The notes beneath the pieces are model-generated. The model saw nothing but the letters and a program-made list of their open reading frames with translations. It ran no database searches and was not told the origin of the DNA. Below are positions 23,398-32,200 of a stretch of DNA of 49,471 bases, in pieces. The DNA comes from Arthrobacter sp. AK04 (lineage in GTDB: Bacteria > Actinomycetota > Actinomycetes > Actinomycetales > Micrococcaceae). Each line of letters opens with the position of its first letter. Within the stretch, counting starts at the first letter, position 1. The stretch is from positions 1-49,471 of the forward strand of contig NZ_JAJOMC010000033.1 in NCBI RefSeq assembly GCF_021129155.1, read 5' to 3'. Made by a program: the position numbers and the translations under genes.

Positions 23398-24179
23398 GCT
23401 TTTTCCCCTGCATAGACCGTAAAGGCGGTCCGGAAGGCGTCGAGGGCTGCGTTGCTGTCATCCTTCGCCCACGCTTCCATGCCCACGGTGCCCTGATAGC
23501 CGGCCTCAGCGAGCGCACGGGCCACAGCTGCGTAATTGATTTCCCCGGTGCCTGGCTCGCAGCGTCCGGGAACATCCGCCACCTGGACTTCGCCGATATG
23601 CGGCAGGGCAGTGCGGACCAGCTCAATGAGGTTCCCCTCCCCAAGCTGCGCGTGGTACAGGTCCAGCATGAGCTTGACGTTGGGGTGCCCGGCCGCCTCC
23701 ACGAGCGCAAGGGTGTCCTTGGCGCGGGCCAGCGGGATGCCTGGATGGTCAAGCACCGTGTTGAGGTTTTCCAGGCAGAACGTGAGGCCGTGTTTTTCGC
23801 CCAGCCTGCCAAGCCGCTCCAGGGTCCTGGCACCAGTGCTCCACATCCTCCCGCTGGAACGGAAGACGGGCCGGGCGGCCTTGCCGTCAATGAGTTCGGC
23901 AGGGTGCACCACCATCCGGCTGACTCCGAGCTCAAGGGCGGTAGGGATCAGCGATTCGGCTGTTTGGACCACGTGATCGGCCGTGTCCGGGTCCACCAGG
24001 CTGCCGGACGTGTAGCCGGTCATGGAGGAGAAGACGGCCCCAGTGGCTGCCAGCGCGGGAATATCCCTGTGCCGGGAATCCCAGAGTTCCACGTCGAATC
24101 CCGCCTCGTGGATCCGCCGTACCCGCTCCTCGAACGGAAGGTCCAGGAAGACCATTTCCGCGCAGACCGCCAGCCGCAT
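23394..24179 (-). CDS. Hydroxypyruvate isomerase (Hyi/OtnI)-like TIM-barrel protein
   Basis: 261 aa, xylose-isomerase-like TIM barrel. The divalent-metal site of the Hyi family is complete: Glu137 (CLENLN), Asp173 (MLDLYH), Gln199 (GEVQVADVPGR) and Glu235 (VGMEAWA). The segment VADVPGRCEPGTGEINY is a strong Hyi/2-oxo-tetronate-isomerase signature. The likely reaction is an aldose-ketose type isomerisation of a short 2-keto acid or a keto-inositol. It overlaps the genes on both sides (four bases downstream, one base upstream), so it is tightly coupled with two Gfo/Idh/MocA enzymes. Confidence 0.83.
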   Translation of the reverse strand: MRLAVCAEMVFLDLPFEERVRRIHEAGFDVELWDSRHRDIPALAATGAVFSSMTGYTSGSLVDPDTADHVVQTAESLIPTALELGVSRMVVHPAELIDGKAARPVFRSSGRMWSTGARTLERLGRLGEKHGLTFCLENLNTVLDHPGIPLARAKDTLALVEAAGHPNVKLMLDLYHAQLGEGNLIELVRTALPHIGEVQVADVPGRCEPGTGEINYAAVARALAEAGYQGTVGMEAWAKDDSNAALDAFRTAFTVYAGEKA

Positions 24180-25267
24180 CAGACGGCCGCCTTTTCGGCG
24201 ACAGCAACCGGGACGCCGCTTTTCACCGATTCGATACAGGCAAGTGCCATGGCCAGGGCGCGGCGGGCGTCGGCGGCGCCGGGCGTAAGGGTGATGTTCG
24301 ACGACGGCGAGGTCCCGCCGTCGCGCTTTGCCCGCACGGCTGCGGCGAAGTCCGCGAGTTCGTCGGTGTAGGCCTGGCGAAACAGCTCGACGTTGAGGCG
24401 GGGCGTATCCGCAGAGAGTCCCTCGGCGGTATAGCGCCGGGCCTCCGTTTCGGTGGCCCGGCCCGCCTGCACCATGCCCTTGGAGCCAAACACCTCGCCG
24501 CGGACGTCATACCCGTAGAGTGCGCTGAAGTTCGCCTCGGCCACGGCGATGGCACCGTTGCTGTACCTGATGGTTACTACTGCAGTGTCCAGGAATCCCT
24601 GGTTGCGCAGGGACGGCTCCACGAGGGCGTCTGCCACGGCGTACACCTCGATGGGCTCGGCCCCCTCGTTGAACCAGTTGAGGGTGTCGAAGTCGTGGAT
24701 GAGCGTTTCCAGGAAGATGGTCCATGCCGGCACCCTGGCGGCGTTGGGGATGCTTCCGGTCCCGGGATCGCGGGTCAGCGAGCGCAGGAGTTGCGGGGTT
24801 CCGGCTGCTCCGGCGGCGAGGTCTTCCTTCGCTGCCCGGAAGTCATCGGCGTACCGCCGGTTGAATCCGATTTGGAAGTGCACGCCCGCTTGCTCCACAG
24901 CCGCGAGCGCGGCGTCGAGTTCCGCCAGGGACTGGCCGGCCGGTTTCTCGCAGAAAATGTGCTTTCCGGCGGCGGCGGCCTGGGCAATCAGTGGGGAATG
25001 GAACCGGGCCGGGCTGGCGATGACCACGGCGTCGATCTCCGGATCGGCGAAAATATCCTCGGCACTGGCCGTCACCTTGGCGGTACCCAGCTGCAGGGCG
25101 AGGCTCTGCGCGGACTCAGTGTTGGGGTCCGCGATGGCCGCCAGGGCGGCACCGGGGACGCGGCGGGCAACGCTCTCGGCATGGAACGCACCCATCCAGC
25201 CTGAGCCGATGAGTCCGATGCGTACCGGTACGGGTGTTACCGCAGCTTGCTGGGAGATGTAAGCCAA
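24179..25267 (-). CDS. Gfo/Idh/MocA family oxidoreductase
   Basis: 362 aa. NAD site GSGWMG (21-26), EKP at 107-109 with Lys108, and FLETLIHDFD with His191. Where the family usually has Asp four residues before this His there is Glu187. The extra 15 N-terminal residues precede the Rossmann strand. It should act on a cyclic polyol or keto-sugar. Its stop overlaps the Hyi-like ATG (TGATG), and the next gene upstream ends 35 bases away. Confidence 0.83.
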   Translation of the reverse strand: MAYISQQAAVTPVPVRIGLIGSGWMGAFHAESVARRVPGAALAAIADPNTESAQSLALQLGTAKVTASAEDIFADPEIDAVVIASPARFHSPLIAQAAAAGKHIFCEKPAGQSLAELDAALAAVEQAGVHFQIGFNRRYADDFRAAKEDLAAGAAGTPQLLRSLTRDPGTGSIPNAARVPAWTIFLETLIHDFDTLNWFNEGAEPIEVYAVADALVEPSLRNQGFLDTAVVTIRYSNGAIAVAEANFSALYGYDVRGEVFGSKGMVQAGRATETEARRYTAEGLSADTPRLNVELFRQAYTDELADFAAAVRAKRDGGTSPSSNITLTPGAADARRALAMALACIESVKSGVPVAVAEKAAV

Positions 25268-25302
25268 TGGCTCGTCCTTTCGATAGGGCGTACAACAATG
25301 GA

Positions 25303-26346
25303 TCAGGAGGGCGAATTGTCTTCACCCGGGAAGGTGATGCTGAGCTGCCGGCGGATTTCGTCGGCTGCTTCCATGGTTCGGATGGAGGAGTCCAGCGGAC
25401 GCTGGGGGCTTTCCAGCTGTCCGGCTGCGATGGAACGCGCAACGGCCGCGGCCTCGTAGTGCAGGCCCTCAAAGTGCCCGCCCGCGGGCTCGTTGTAATG
25501 CAGCCGTTTGCCGTCAGGGAACCGCACATGGAAGCTGCCGGGCATGTTGAACGGGCCGTCGATGGCCAGTGTCGCCCGGGAGCCCACAATTGTGGCAGCC
25601 GTGGGGGTGAAGTTATGCAGTTGCGTGTTCATGACTGCATTGCCCCCTCCCGGGAATCCGATGATGGCCGAAAGCTGGGCATTGACCCCTGATTGGTGCT
25701 GCTGGCCCAGGACATGCATCCGGTCCGGGGCGCCCAGGACTTCGGTAATAAGTGCCAAGGGATACGTCCCGAGGTCCAGCAGCGGTCCCCCGGCCAGCTC
25801 TGGATCGAAGATCCGGTGGGTGCGGTTGAAATACTCCCCGTACTCCGCCACCACGGTGGTCACGGTCCCCAGCATTCCTCCGTTGAGGACCTGCCGAATG
25901 ACGTCGTACTTAGGCAGAAAAAAGGTCCACATCGCTTCGGCCGCGAAGACGCCGGCAGCCCTGGCCCGCGCGGCGATGTCCCGCGCCTGTCCGGCGTTGA
26001 GTCCGATCGGTTTTTCGATCAGGACGTGTTTTCCTGCTTCGAGGGCCAGCAGGGCGGCATGGTGGTGGACATTGTGCGGGGTGCTGACGTAAACGATGTC
26101 GATATCGGCAGCTGCAGCCAACTCCTCGTAGCTTCCATTCGCGGCAGGCACGCCATGGGCGTCTGCGAACGCTTTGGAGCGTTCCAGGGAGCGGGATCCG
26201 ACGGCGGCAATCACCTGGCGTGAATGGGCCTGCACGGATTCCGTGAACCGTTCGGCAATCCAGCCGGGGCCCATGATGCCCCACCGCAGTGAGGGTGCGT
26301 CCTGTGAATCCGGCACGCGTGGGGCCGGCAGGACGGGAGCAGCCAT
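25303..26346 (-). CDS. Gfo/Idh/MocA family oxidoreductase, dihydrodiol-dehydrogenase-like subgroup
   Basis: 347 aa from ATG 26346, which overlaps the stop of the upstream gene (TGATG); a longer frame to 26625 is inside that gene and is rejected. NAD site GIMGPGWIA (about 23-31), EKP at 111-113. Instead of the DxxxHD motif it has GGPLLDLGTYPLAL (Asp191, Tyr195), the pattern of dihydrodiol dehydrogenase, 1,5-anhydrofructose reductase and glucose-fructose oxidoreductase relatives. It is therefore from a different subgroup than its four island neighbours and may act as a reductase of a keto intermediate. Confidence 0.83.
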   Translation of the reverse strand: MAAPVLPAPRVPDSQDAPSLRWGIMGPGWIAERFTESVQAHSRQVIAAVGSRSLERSKAFADAHGVPAANGSYEELAAAADIDIVYVSTPHNVHHHAALLALEAGKHVLIEKPIGLNAGQARDIAARARAAGVFAAEAMWTFFLPKYDVIRQVLNGGMLGTVTTVVAEYGEYFNRTHRIFDPELAGGPLLDLGTYPLALITEVLGAPDRMHVLGQQHQSGVNAQLSAIIGFPGGGNAVMNTQLHNFTPTAATIVGSRATLAIDGPFNMPGSFHVRFPDGKRLHYNEPAGGHFEGLHYEAAAVARSIAAGQLESPQRPLDSSIRTMEAADEIRRQLSITFPGEDNSPS

Positions 26347-27341
26347 CAGTAGATCACCTTCGTGAAGGATCCGTCGCTGTGCAGCGAACGGATCATGGCC
26401 TGGGCCACCTGCGAGGCCCGCAGGCCATCCTCGCCGGTGGCGAGCGGGGCCGGTTCGCCGCGTTCCAGGGCGGATATCCAGGCCTGGAGCTGGAGGCGGT
26501 AGGCGTCGGCGAAGCGCGGGCGCCAGTCCGCGGGAATGCTTGAGCGCTGCTGCCCCTCGTGGTGGACCACCAGCGCTGCGGGTTCCGGCAGGGCAGCCGA
26601 ACCGTACTCGGACACGACCTCGCACCTGGTGGTGTAGCCGGACTGCGCGTTCAGGAACAGCTCGAGGGTGGCCAGGGCGCCATCAGCCGTCCGCAGGAGC
26701 ATCAGCGCGGGATCCTGCAGGTCCCCGGTACTGTGCCGGGAGCTGCGCCCCGCCTGCCAAGAGACTTCAGTGACGGGCGTACCCAGCAGCCACGGGATGA
26801 TGTCGAACTCGTGGATGGCCGAATTGGTGATGGCGGATTCCGAGCTGCTGCCAGGTCCCGCTTCGACCGTGCGGCTGGTGCAGTGGACCATCAGCGGTTC
26901 GCCGTAGCTGCGGAGCCGGATGGATTCGTGCAAGGCGGTGTAACCGGGATCGAAACGCCTCATGAAGCCCATGGACAGCAGCCTGGCACCGGTCGCGGCA
27001 AGGATGTCGGCCTCAGCCTCCACCACGTCAAGGCTCTCCAGGAGCGTGGGGGCCAGGGGCTTCTCGCACAGCACCGGTGTCATGGCCTCGAAGCATTCCA
27101 GCACCAGTCCCGCATGGGTGGAGTCGTGCGAAGCGATAACGACGGCGTCCACCTCACTGGAGTTGATCAGCTCCGAGGGGTCGGTGGTGGTCCGGGCCGC
27201 CGGCGGCGCGGCTGCCGCTGCACGCGCGGCGTCGAGGTCTGCCACGAACGTGACTTCTGCGCCGTTGACTGCGGCTGAAAGGTTCTTGATGTGGTCTGCG
27301 CCCATGACACCGGCGCCGATGACGCCCACCCGGATCGGCAT
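26346..27341 (-). CDS. Gfo/Idh/MocA family oxidoreductase, IolG-like paralogue with altered catalytic Asp
   Basis: 331 aa from ATG 27341, with AGGAAG upstream. It is closely similar in layout to the island IolG (33181-34194): GAGVMGADHIKNL at 9-21, EKP at 93-95, GFMRRFDPGYTAL at 125-137, and SAIHEFDIIPWL. At the position of IolG Asp173 there is Asn173, while His177 is kept. That change may alter catalysis or substrate. It follows the ABC ATPase gene after 103 bases that contain a hairpin. Confidence 0.82.
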   Translation of the reverse strand: MPIRVGVIGAGVMGADHIKNLSAAVNGAEVTFVADLDAARAAAAAPPAARTTTDPSELINSSEVDAVVIASHDSTHAGLVLECFEAMTPVLCEKPLAPTLLESLDVVEAEADILAATGARLLSMGFMRRFDPGYTALHESIRLRSYGEPLMVHCTSRTVEAGPGSSSESAITNSAIHEFDIIPWLLGTPVTEVSWQAGRSSRHSTGDLQDPALMLLRTADGALATLELFLNAQSGYTTRCEVVSEYGSAALPEPAALVVHHEGQQRSSIPADWRPRFADAYRLQLQAWISALERGEPAPLATGEDGLRASQVAQAMIRSLHSDGSFTKVIY

Positions 27342-27387
27342 GTTGACTTCCTGTCTGCAGTTCGTTCGATTGGGCCAATGCGGGTCG

Positions 27388-27434
27388 GCGGTGCCCGGTC
27401 GACATGTCCGTCCGGCATGTCCGGCGGGCACCGC
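27388..27434 (-). promoter_or_regulatory. Intercistronic stem-loop after the ABC ATPase gene
   Basis: GCGGTGCCCG (27388-27397) pairs perfectly with CGGGCACCGC (27425-27434) around a 27-base loop. It sits between the ATPase and the run of dehydrogenases, without a T-run. It probably tunes read-through or mRNA stability. Confidence 0.5.
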
Positions 27435-27444
27435 GTCGCTCCTG

Positions 27445-28380
27445 CTAGAGGTGCCGTGCGGCGCCTTCCTTGGGCATCTCTGTGGTGTGGGCGACCTCGG
27501 CCACCTCGGCCTGGACTTCCTTGACCACTTCGCTGTGCCCGCCCAGCTGCTCAAGTTCGTGCGCGAGTTCGGCAAGTTCGGCGCCGCCGGCCATCTGGGC
27601 CGTGAGCTCGTCCAGGGTGATGTCCTTCTTGTCGTAGTAACCGATGGACTTGCCGCGCTTGAGCAGCAGGAACCGGTCCCCCACGGGGAAGGCATGGTGC
27701 GGGTTGTGGGTAATGAAGATGACGCCGAGTCCCCGGTCCCTGGCTTGCAGGATGTAGCGCAGGACCACGCCCGACTGCTTCACGCCAAGCGCCGCCGTCG
27801 GCTCGTCCAGGATCAGGACCTTGGCGCCGAAGTGGACGGCGCGGGCAATGGCCACGCACTGGCGCTCGCCGCCGGAGAGCTGACCGATGGGCTGTTCCAC
27901 ATCGCGGAGGTCGATGCCCATTTCAGCCAGTTCCTTTTTGGTGATGTCCTTCATCTTCTGGACATCCATGCTCTTGAAAGGACCAAAACCGCTGGTCAGT
28001 TCAGAGCCGAGGAAGAAGTTCCGCCAGATCGGCATCAGGGGAACTACCGCCAGGTCCTGGTAGACGGTGGCAATTCCGGCATCCAGCGCGTCGCGGGGTG
28101 AATCGAAGTTCCGCTCCTCCCCCATGATGTTCAGCGTCCCGGCGTCGTGCTGGTGCAGTCCCGCGATGATCTTGATCAACGTGGACTTGCCGGCGCCGTT
28201 GTCTCCCAGGACGCACGTGACGCGGCCGTTGTCCACCGCCATCGTGACATCCCTCAGGGCCACGATGTTGCCGTAGTGCTTGCCGACTCCCTCCAGTGAA
28301 AGCAGGTGCACCGGGGTGTGGGTGAGGGGGTCGCGCTCGTTCTGGAGCAGTGTTTGCTGATCAATTTGTTTGGCGTTCAT
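27445..28380 (-). CDS. ABC transporter ATP-binding protein (inositol/sugar uptake)
   Basis: 311 aa with a single nucleotide-binding domain, unlike the tandem ATPases of ribose-type systems; it resembles FrcA-type single-domain proteins. Walker [10 protein letters not shown] at 59-67, Q-loop VYQDLAVVP, signature LSGGERQ, Walker [13 protein letters not shown], and switch His in [12 protein letters not shown]-terminal tail of about 50 residues is acidic and helical ([21 protein letters not shown] style) and may mediate regulation. It is nine bases downstream of the permease gene. It powers import with the permease at 28390 and binding protein at 29501. Confidence 0.92.
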   Translation of the reverse strand: MNAKQIDQQTLLQNERDPLTHTPVHLLSLEGVGKHYGNIVALRDVTMAVDNGRVTCVLGDNGAGKSTLIKIIAGLHQHDAGTLNIMGEERNFDSPRDALDAGIATVYQDLAVVPLMPIWRNFFLGSELTSGFGPFKSMDVQKMKDITKKELAEMGIDLRDVEQPIGQLSGGERQCVAIARAVHFGAKVLILDEPTAALGVKQSGVVLRYILQARDRGLGVIFITHNPHHAFPVGDRFLLLKRGKSIGYYDKKDITLDELTAQMAGGAELAELAHELEQLGGHSEVVKEVQAEVAEVAHTTEMPKEGAARHL

Positions 28381-28389
28381 TTCGGCCCC

Positions 28390-29439
28390 TTACTTCAGTT
28401 CCGCGCGGCGTTTGACGATGAGGTTGACGATGGTGGCCAGCAGCAGCATCAGGCCCAGGAAGAACTTGAACCAGTCCGGGTTCCACTGGGCGTAGACGAT
28501 GCCCTTGTTGGCCATACCGAAGATGAATGCGCCGATCGCACCGCCAATCGCTGAGCCGTAGCCGCCGGTGAGCAGGCATCCGCCGATCACAGCGGCGATG
28601 ATGTAGAGGAACTCGTTGCCCACGCCTTCACCGGACTGCACGGTGTCGAAGGCGAAAAGGTTGTGCATGCCCAGGATCCAGCCGCAGAAACCGACGCCCA
28701 TGAACAGTCCGATCTTGGTGGCTTTGACCGGAACGCCCACGGCACGGGCTGCATTCTCGTCTCCGCCGACGGCGAAGATCCAGTTCCCCACCTTGGTCCG
28801 CATCAGCACCCAGGTGGCGACGGCGACGAGAGCGATCCAAATGAATACCGTGATCTGGACGTCGATCCCGCCGATCCGTACTGACGACGCAAACACCGCG
28901 CGGGCTGAGGCGAAGCCGTCCATGTCCGAAATCGAGGGGGACGAGACGCCGCCGCCGATCATGCGGGTCAGGCCCAGGTTCAGCCCGGTCAGCATCAGGA
29001 ACGTGGCCAGGGTGACGATGAAGCTGGGCAGTTTGGTCTTCATCAGGATCCACCCATTGATGTATCCGATGGAAAGGGAGACCAGCAGAGCCAGGAGGAC
29101 GCCCACCCAGACGTTGGTGCTGAAGTACCAGCTGAACATCGAGGCAGTAAGGGCCGAGGAGATCACGGCGACACCGGTGGATAGGTCGAACTCCCCGCCA
29201 ATCATCAGCAGCGATACCCCGACCGCCATGATCCCGATCGTGGAACTGCCGTACAGGATAGTAGCCAGGGCATTGGGCTGGGTGAACGTCGAGGACACCA
29301 ATGCAAAGAAGATGAAGAGGACAATGGCGCCCACAAGGGCGCCGACCTCGGGGCGGGCGAGCAGCTTCTGGAGAGGGTTTCGTTTGCCGACGCGCTCATC
29401 GGTTACGACGGTGGATGTTTTGGTGAGTGTCTGTGTCAT
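28390..29439 (-). CDS. ABC transporter permease (inositol/sugar uptake, BPD_transp_2)
   Basis: 349 aa with about nine to ten transmembrane helices. The family segments are FDLSTGVAVISSALTASM near the first third (the GxFDLSVGS-like motif), GYINGWILMKTKLPSFIVTLATFLMLTGLNLGLT, AVGVPVKATKIGLFMGVGFCGWILG and AVIGGCLLTGGYGSAIGGAIGAFIFGM. A homodimer is expected because only one permease gene is present. It lies between the binding-protein and ATPase genes. ATG 29439 has AGGAG upstream. Confidence 0.93.
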   Translation of the reverse strand: MTQTLTKTSTVVTDERVGKRNPLQKLLARPEVGALVGAIVLFIFFALVSSTFTQPNALATILYGSSTIGIMAVGVSLLMIGGEFDLSTGVAVISSALTASMFSWYFSTNVWVGVLLALLVSLSIGYINGWILMKTKLPSFIVTLATFLMLTGLNLGLTRMIGGGVSSPSISDMDGFASARAVFASSVRIGGIDVQITVFIWIALVAVATWVLMRTKVGNWIFAVGGDENAARAVGVPVKATKIGLFMGVGFCGWILGMHNLFAFDTVQSGEGVGNEFLYIIAAVIGGCLLTGGYGSAIGGAIGAFIFGMANKGIVYAQWNPDWFKFFLGLMLLLATIVNLIVKRRAELK

Positions 29440-29457
29440 GGGTTTCTCCTGCTAGGC

Positions 29458-29487
29458 GGGTTCCGGAGCCGCAAGGCCCCGGAACCC
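29458..29487 (-). promoter_or_regulatory. Intercistronic stem-loop between binding-protein and permease genes
   Basis: GGGTTCCGG (29458-29466) with CCGGAACCC (29479-29487), extended by GCC/GGC pairs around a GCAA tetraloop. No T-run. Such hairpins after binding-protein genes commonly give more binding protein than permease. Confidence 0.7.
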
Positions 29488-29500
29488 GGCTCAGTCATCC

Positions 29501-30502
29501 TTAGCGGATGCCTTCCTTGGCGAACTTGAGAACGTCAGGAGCGGCTGCCTGATCAATGATCGACGGGCCGGTCAAGACCGGGAGCCCGCCACCTACGTGA
29601 ATGCCGGCCCTCTTGACCTGCCACAGAGCGTCGATGGCACCATAGCCCTGGAGCCACGGCTGCTGGTCGACGGTGAAGGCAACCTTGCCATCGATGATGG
29701 CCTGGGCCAGTTCACCGTTCATGTCAAAGGACGCAACCTTCACCTTGTCGGCCAGGCCCAGGCTTTCCACTGCCTTGTGGATGGTCAGCGTGAATGGCGC
29801 TCCGAGGCCGATGATGGCATCTGCATCCGGAGTGGCCTGGAGCTTCGCGCTGACGGTCGAGGACACCTGCGTCATGTCCGTTCCCTGGACGAACAGGTTC
29901 TCGGTCGCCGGGATCTTAGACTTGACGCCGGCACAGCGGGCATCCAGGGCCACGTTGCCTTGTTCCATGATCACGCAGATGGGGCGCTTTGCTCCCAGCG
30001 AGTTGAGCTTGTCGCCTACAGCAGCGCCGGCGAGGTTCTCGTCGGATCCGAAGTGGGTGAAAGCGCCTACCTGCTGCCACACATCCGCTCCGGAGTTCAG
30101 GCTGACGACGGGGATGCCGGCGTCAGTAGCTTTCTTCAGGGCGTCTTTGAGTGCGTCCGGCTTGGCGAGGGTGACGGCGATCCCTTCCACTTTCTGGTCG
30201 ATGGCCTGCTGGATGAGCTGTGCCTGGCGTCCACCCTCGGGGTCGGACGTGTACAGCAATTCAACGTTGTCTTTGGCGGCGGCCTCTTCGGCACCCTTGC
30301 GGAGGATGTCCCAGAAGGTGTCACCGGGAGCGGCGTGGGTGATGAGGGCGATCTTCATGCGTTCTGTCGTGGCGACTTGCCCCCCTCCGCCCGCGCCGCC
30401 TGCCTCTTCGGTCCTGCCGCCGGTGCTCGAGCATGCACTCAGGGCCAGCATCGGCGCAATAGCTGCCACCAGGGTTGCCTTGCGCCAAGAAAATTGAGCC
30501 AC
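29501..30502 (-). CDS. Sugar/inositol ABC transporter substrate-binding lipoprotein
   Basis: 333 aa from GTG 30502, chosen for AAAGGAG upstream. The signal peptide ends in LALSAC with Cys24, and a Gly-rich linker follows. Type 1 periplasmic-binding fold (Peripla_BP_4): MKIALITHAAPGDTFWDILRKGAEEAA, QQAIDQKVEGIAVTLAKPDAL, GIPVVSLNSGAD, ICVIMEQGNVALDARCAGVK. Inositol is the likely ligand from context, since the promoter shares the island operator with iolC. First gene of a unit with permease, ATPase and five downstream enzymes. Confidence 0.9.
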   Translation of the reverse strand: MAQFSWRKATLVAAIAPMLALSACSSTGGRTEEAGGAGGGGQVATTERMKIALITHAAPGDTFWDILRKGAEEAAAKDNVELLYTSDPEGGRQAQLIQQAIDQKVEGIAVTLAKPDALKDALKKATDAGIPVVSLNSGADVWQQVGAFTHFGSDENLAGAAVGDKLNSLGAKRPICVIMEQGNVALDARCAGVKSKIPATENLFVQGTDMTQVSSTVSAKLQATPDADAIIGLGAPFTLTIHKAVESLGLADKVKVASFDMNGELAQAIIDGKVAFTVDQQPWLQGYGAIDALWQVKRAGIHVGGGLPVLTGPSIIDQAAAPDVLKFAKEGIR

Positions 30503-30566
30503 GTGAATCTCCTTTGATTTCAGCTCCGGGCTGCCGCGGTGCAGCTGCCGGAATGTGCTTAGTACG

Positions 30567-30595
30567 ATCATCGTGACTTGAACCACACATGTCAA
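30567..30595 (-). promoter_or_regulatory. Promoter of the ABC transporter unit
   Basis: On the minus strand a perfect TTGACA (30595-30590), a 17-base spacer, GATGAT (30572-30567). The island operator lies three bases upstream of the -35. Confidence 0.6.
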
Positions 30596-30611
30596 TACTT
30601 TGTCCTGACAT
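30589..30611. promoter_or_regulatory. Island operator copy 1 (ABC transporter promoter)
   Basis: TTTGTCCTGACAT at 30599-30611, with ATGTCA at 30589-30594 giving an inverted repeat ATGTCA/TGACAT that spans the -35. The inner TGTCCTGACA fits the C. glutamicum IolR motif KGWCHTRACA as I remember it. Confidence 0.7.
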
Positions 30612-30689
30612 TAGTATGTAAACACGTAATGTGCGGTTTTAAGTTCGGAAATGATCGGTCAGCACGCGCTTCACAAGCCTCCTCAACGC

Positions 30690-30729
30690 AAAGAAGCACC
30701 CTCGCCCGGGAGGACGAGTGTGCTTCTTT
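30690..30729 (-). terminator. Terminator downstream of the IolT-like gene
   Basis: AAAGAAGCAC (30690-30699) pairs with GTGCTTCTTT (30720-30729), with CTCG/CGAG inside. The A-rich and T-rich flanks give a T-run on either strand. It separates the core inositol unit from the ABC transporter unit. Confidence 0.8.
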
Positions 30730-30754
30730 GGCAGGCCCGTAAACGAGGGTGAGC

Positions 30755-32200
30755 CTAGGAGGCTCCTGTGCCGGCGGTTGCTTCAGTTTTCACAGCAGCG
30801 GCGTTCTTGAAGTAGTGCTCCACGTCTTCCAGGCTCTTGTCCTTGGTTTCCGGGACGAACTTGGCGGCAAACGCAATGGCACCCACTCCGAGGACAGCGA
30901 ACACAAAGAAGGTGCTTGACAGGCCGATCGCCGCCAGCAGCTGCGGGAATCCGAAGCCCACCATGAAGTTAACGGTCCACAGGACGAAGGCGGAGGCGCC
31001 CATCCCGAGCCCGCGGATCTTCAGCGGAAAGATTTCGGAGAGCATCAGCCATGTCACTGGGGAGATGGCCCCCTGCTGGAAGGCAAGGAAAGTCACTGTC
31101 AGGGAAAGGATCACGAAACCGCGGGCTGAGCCTTCTGGCAGGATCAGCGAGAACAGTCCGATCAGCAGGAGCGCGGCCGTCGTGCCTATCTGCCCCGTGA
31201 TAAGCATCCGACGGCGGCCCACCCTGCCGAGCAGCCATATCCCCACGAACGTCGCGAGCACGGAGATGACGCCGTTGGCAATATTGGCGGTCAGCGCAGC
31301 CTCCCGGGCGAAGCCGGATTGCGCAAGGATTTGGGTTCCGTAATACATGATCGAATTGACGCCGGTGATCTGTTGGATCACCGCAAGCCCGATTCCCACG
31401 ACGAAGATCCGGCGCAGCCAGGGAACACCCAGATCCTTCCACGAGCCCATCTTGGACTTGTAGTCCTCCACGGCCATGGCCTTGACTTCTTCGAATTCCT
31501 TTCGGGCTTCTTCCTCGGACCGGATGCGCTGCAGGACGCTGAGCGTCTCACCGAAGCTGCCCATCGAGGCGAGCCACCGCGGGCTTTCCGGCATGAAGGT
31601 CATGCCGATCCACAGTGCTATGGCGGGCAGGGTGGCAATCACCAGCATCCAGCGCCAAATCCCCCCGGTTTCGCCGAAGGTGTTGCCCAGGTAGGCGTTG
31701 AAGATGAAGGCCAACAGCTGCCCGGTGACGATCATCAGTTCGTTCTGCGTGACGATCCGTCCGCGCCGTGCGCTGGGCGAAACCTCGGCCAGGTAGACGG
31801 GGACGGTGACAGAAGCGCCGCCCACGGCCAGTCCCAGGACGAACCGGGCTGCGATCATCACCTCCGTGCTCGGCGAGAACGTACAGGCCAGCGTTCCCAC
31901 GAGGAAGATCATCGCCAGGACCATGATCATCTTTCGGCGGCCGTTCCGGTCGGCCAGGCGGCCGCCGAACAGTGCACCGAAGGCTGCTCCAAACAGGAGG
32001 GAGGATGTGACCAGGCCCTCGGTCAGAGGGGTGAGGCCGAGGTCTTCCTGCATGTAGGGAAGCGCGCCATTGATCACGCCGGTGTCGTAGCCAAACAGCA
32101 GCCCGCCGAAGGTGGAGATAATGGTTACGGTCCGGAGCGCACGCTTGTGGTTGGACGGCTGCCGGTTCTTGATGGCCCCGGCCGGGCCGGCAACGCTCAA
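30755..32200 (-). CDS. MFS sugar-porter family inositol transporter (IolT-like)
   Basis: 481 aa, twelve transmembrane helices. Sugar-porter signatures are complete: FGGLLFGYDTGVINGALPY in helix 1, GGRLADRNGRRKM in loop 2-3, PVYLAEVSPSARRG, PESPRWLASMG before the central loop, GINSIMYYG-like TGVNSIMYYG in helix 7, LGRVGRRRML and the closing PETKDKSLEDVE. Helix 1 and overall pattern resemble IolT/GalP proton symporters. Its start overlaps the epimerase gene by four bases. With the ABC system it gives this strain two inositol entry routes, probably of different affinity. Confidence 0.92.
   Translation of the reverse strand: MSVAGPAGAIKNRQPSNHKRALRTVTIISTFGGLLFGYDTGVINGALPYMQEDLGLTPLTEGLVTSSLLFGAAFGALFGGRLADRNGRRKMIMVLAMIFLVGTLACTFSPSTEVMIAARFVLGLAVGGASVTVPVYLAEVSPSARRGRIVTQNELMIVTGQLLAFIFNAYLGNTFGETGGIWRWMLVIATLPAIALWIGMTFMPESPRWLASMGSFGETLSVLQRIRSEEEARKEFEEVKAMAVEDYKSKMGSWKDLGVPWLRRIFVVGIGLAVIQQITGVNSIMYYGTQILAQSGFAREAALTANIANGVISVLATFVGIWLLGRVGRRRMLITGQIGTTAALLLIGLFSLILPEGSARGFVILSLTVTFLAFQQGAISPVTWLMLSEIFPLKIRGLGMGASAFVLWTVNFMVGFGFPQLLAAIGLSSTFFVFAVLGVGAIAFAAKFVPETKDKSLEDVEHYFKNAAAVKTEATAGTGAS

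Noticed and set aside
25303..26625. N-terminally extended form of the Gfo/Idh/MocA protein
   Set aside because: The extension from 26346 to 26625 is Arg/Pro/Gly-rich noise inside the neighbouring gene; the start at 26346 overlaps that gene's stop as TGATG.
26346..27695. Extended start of the IolG-like paralogue to 27695
   Set aside because: The added 118 residues overlap the ABC ATPase gene and are unlike the family; MPIRVGVIGAG at 27341 with AGGAAG upstream is the natural start.
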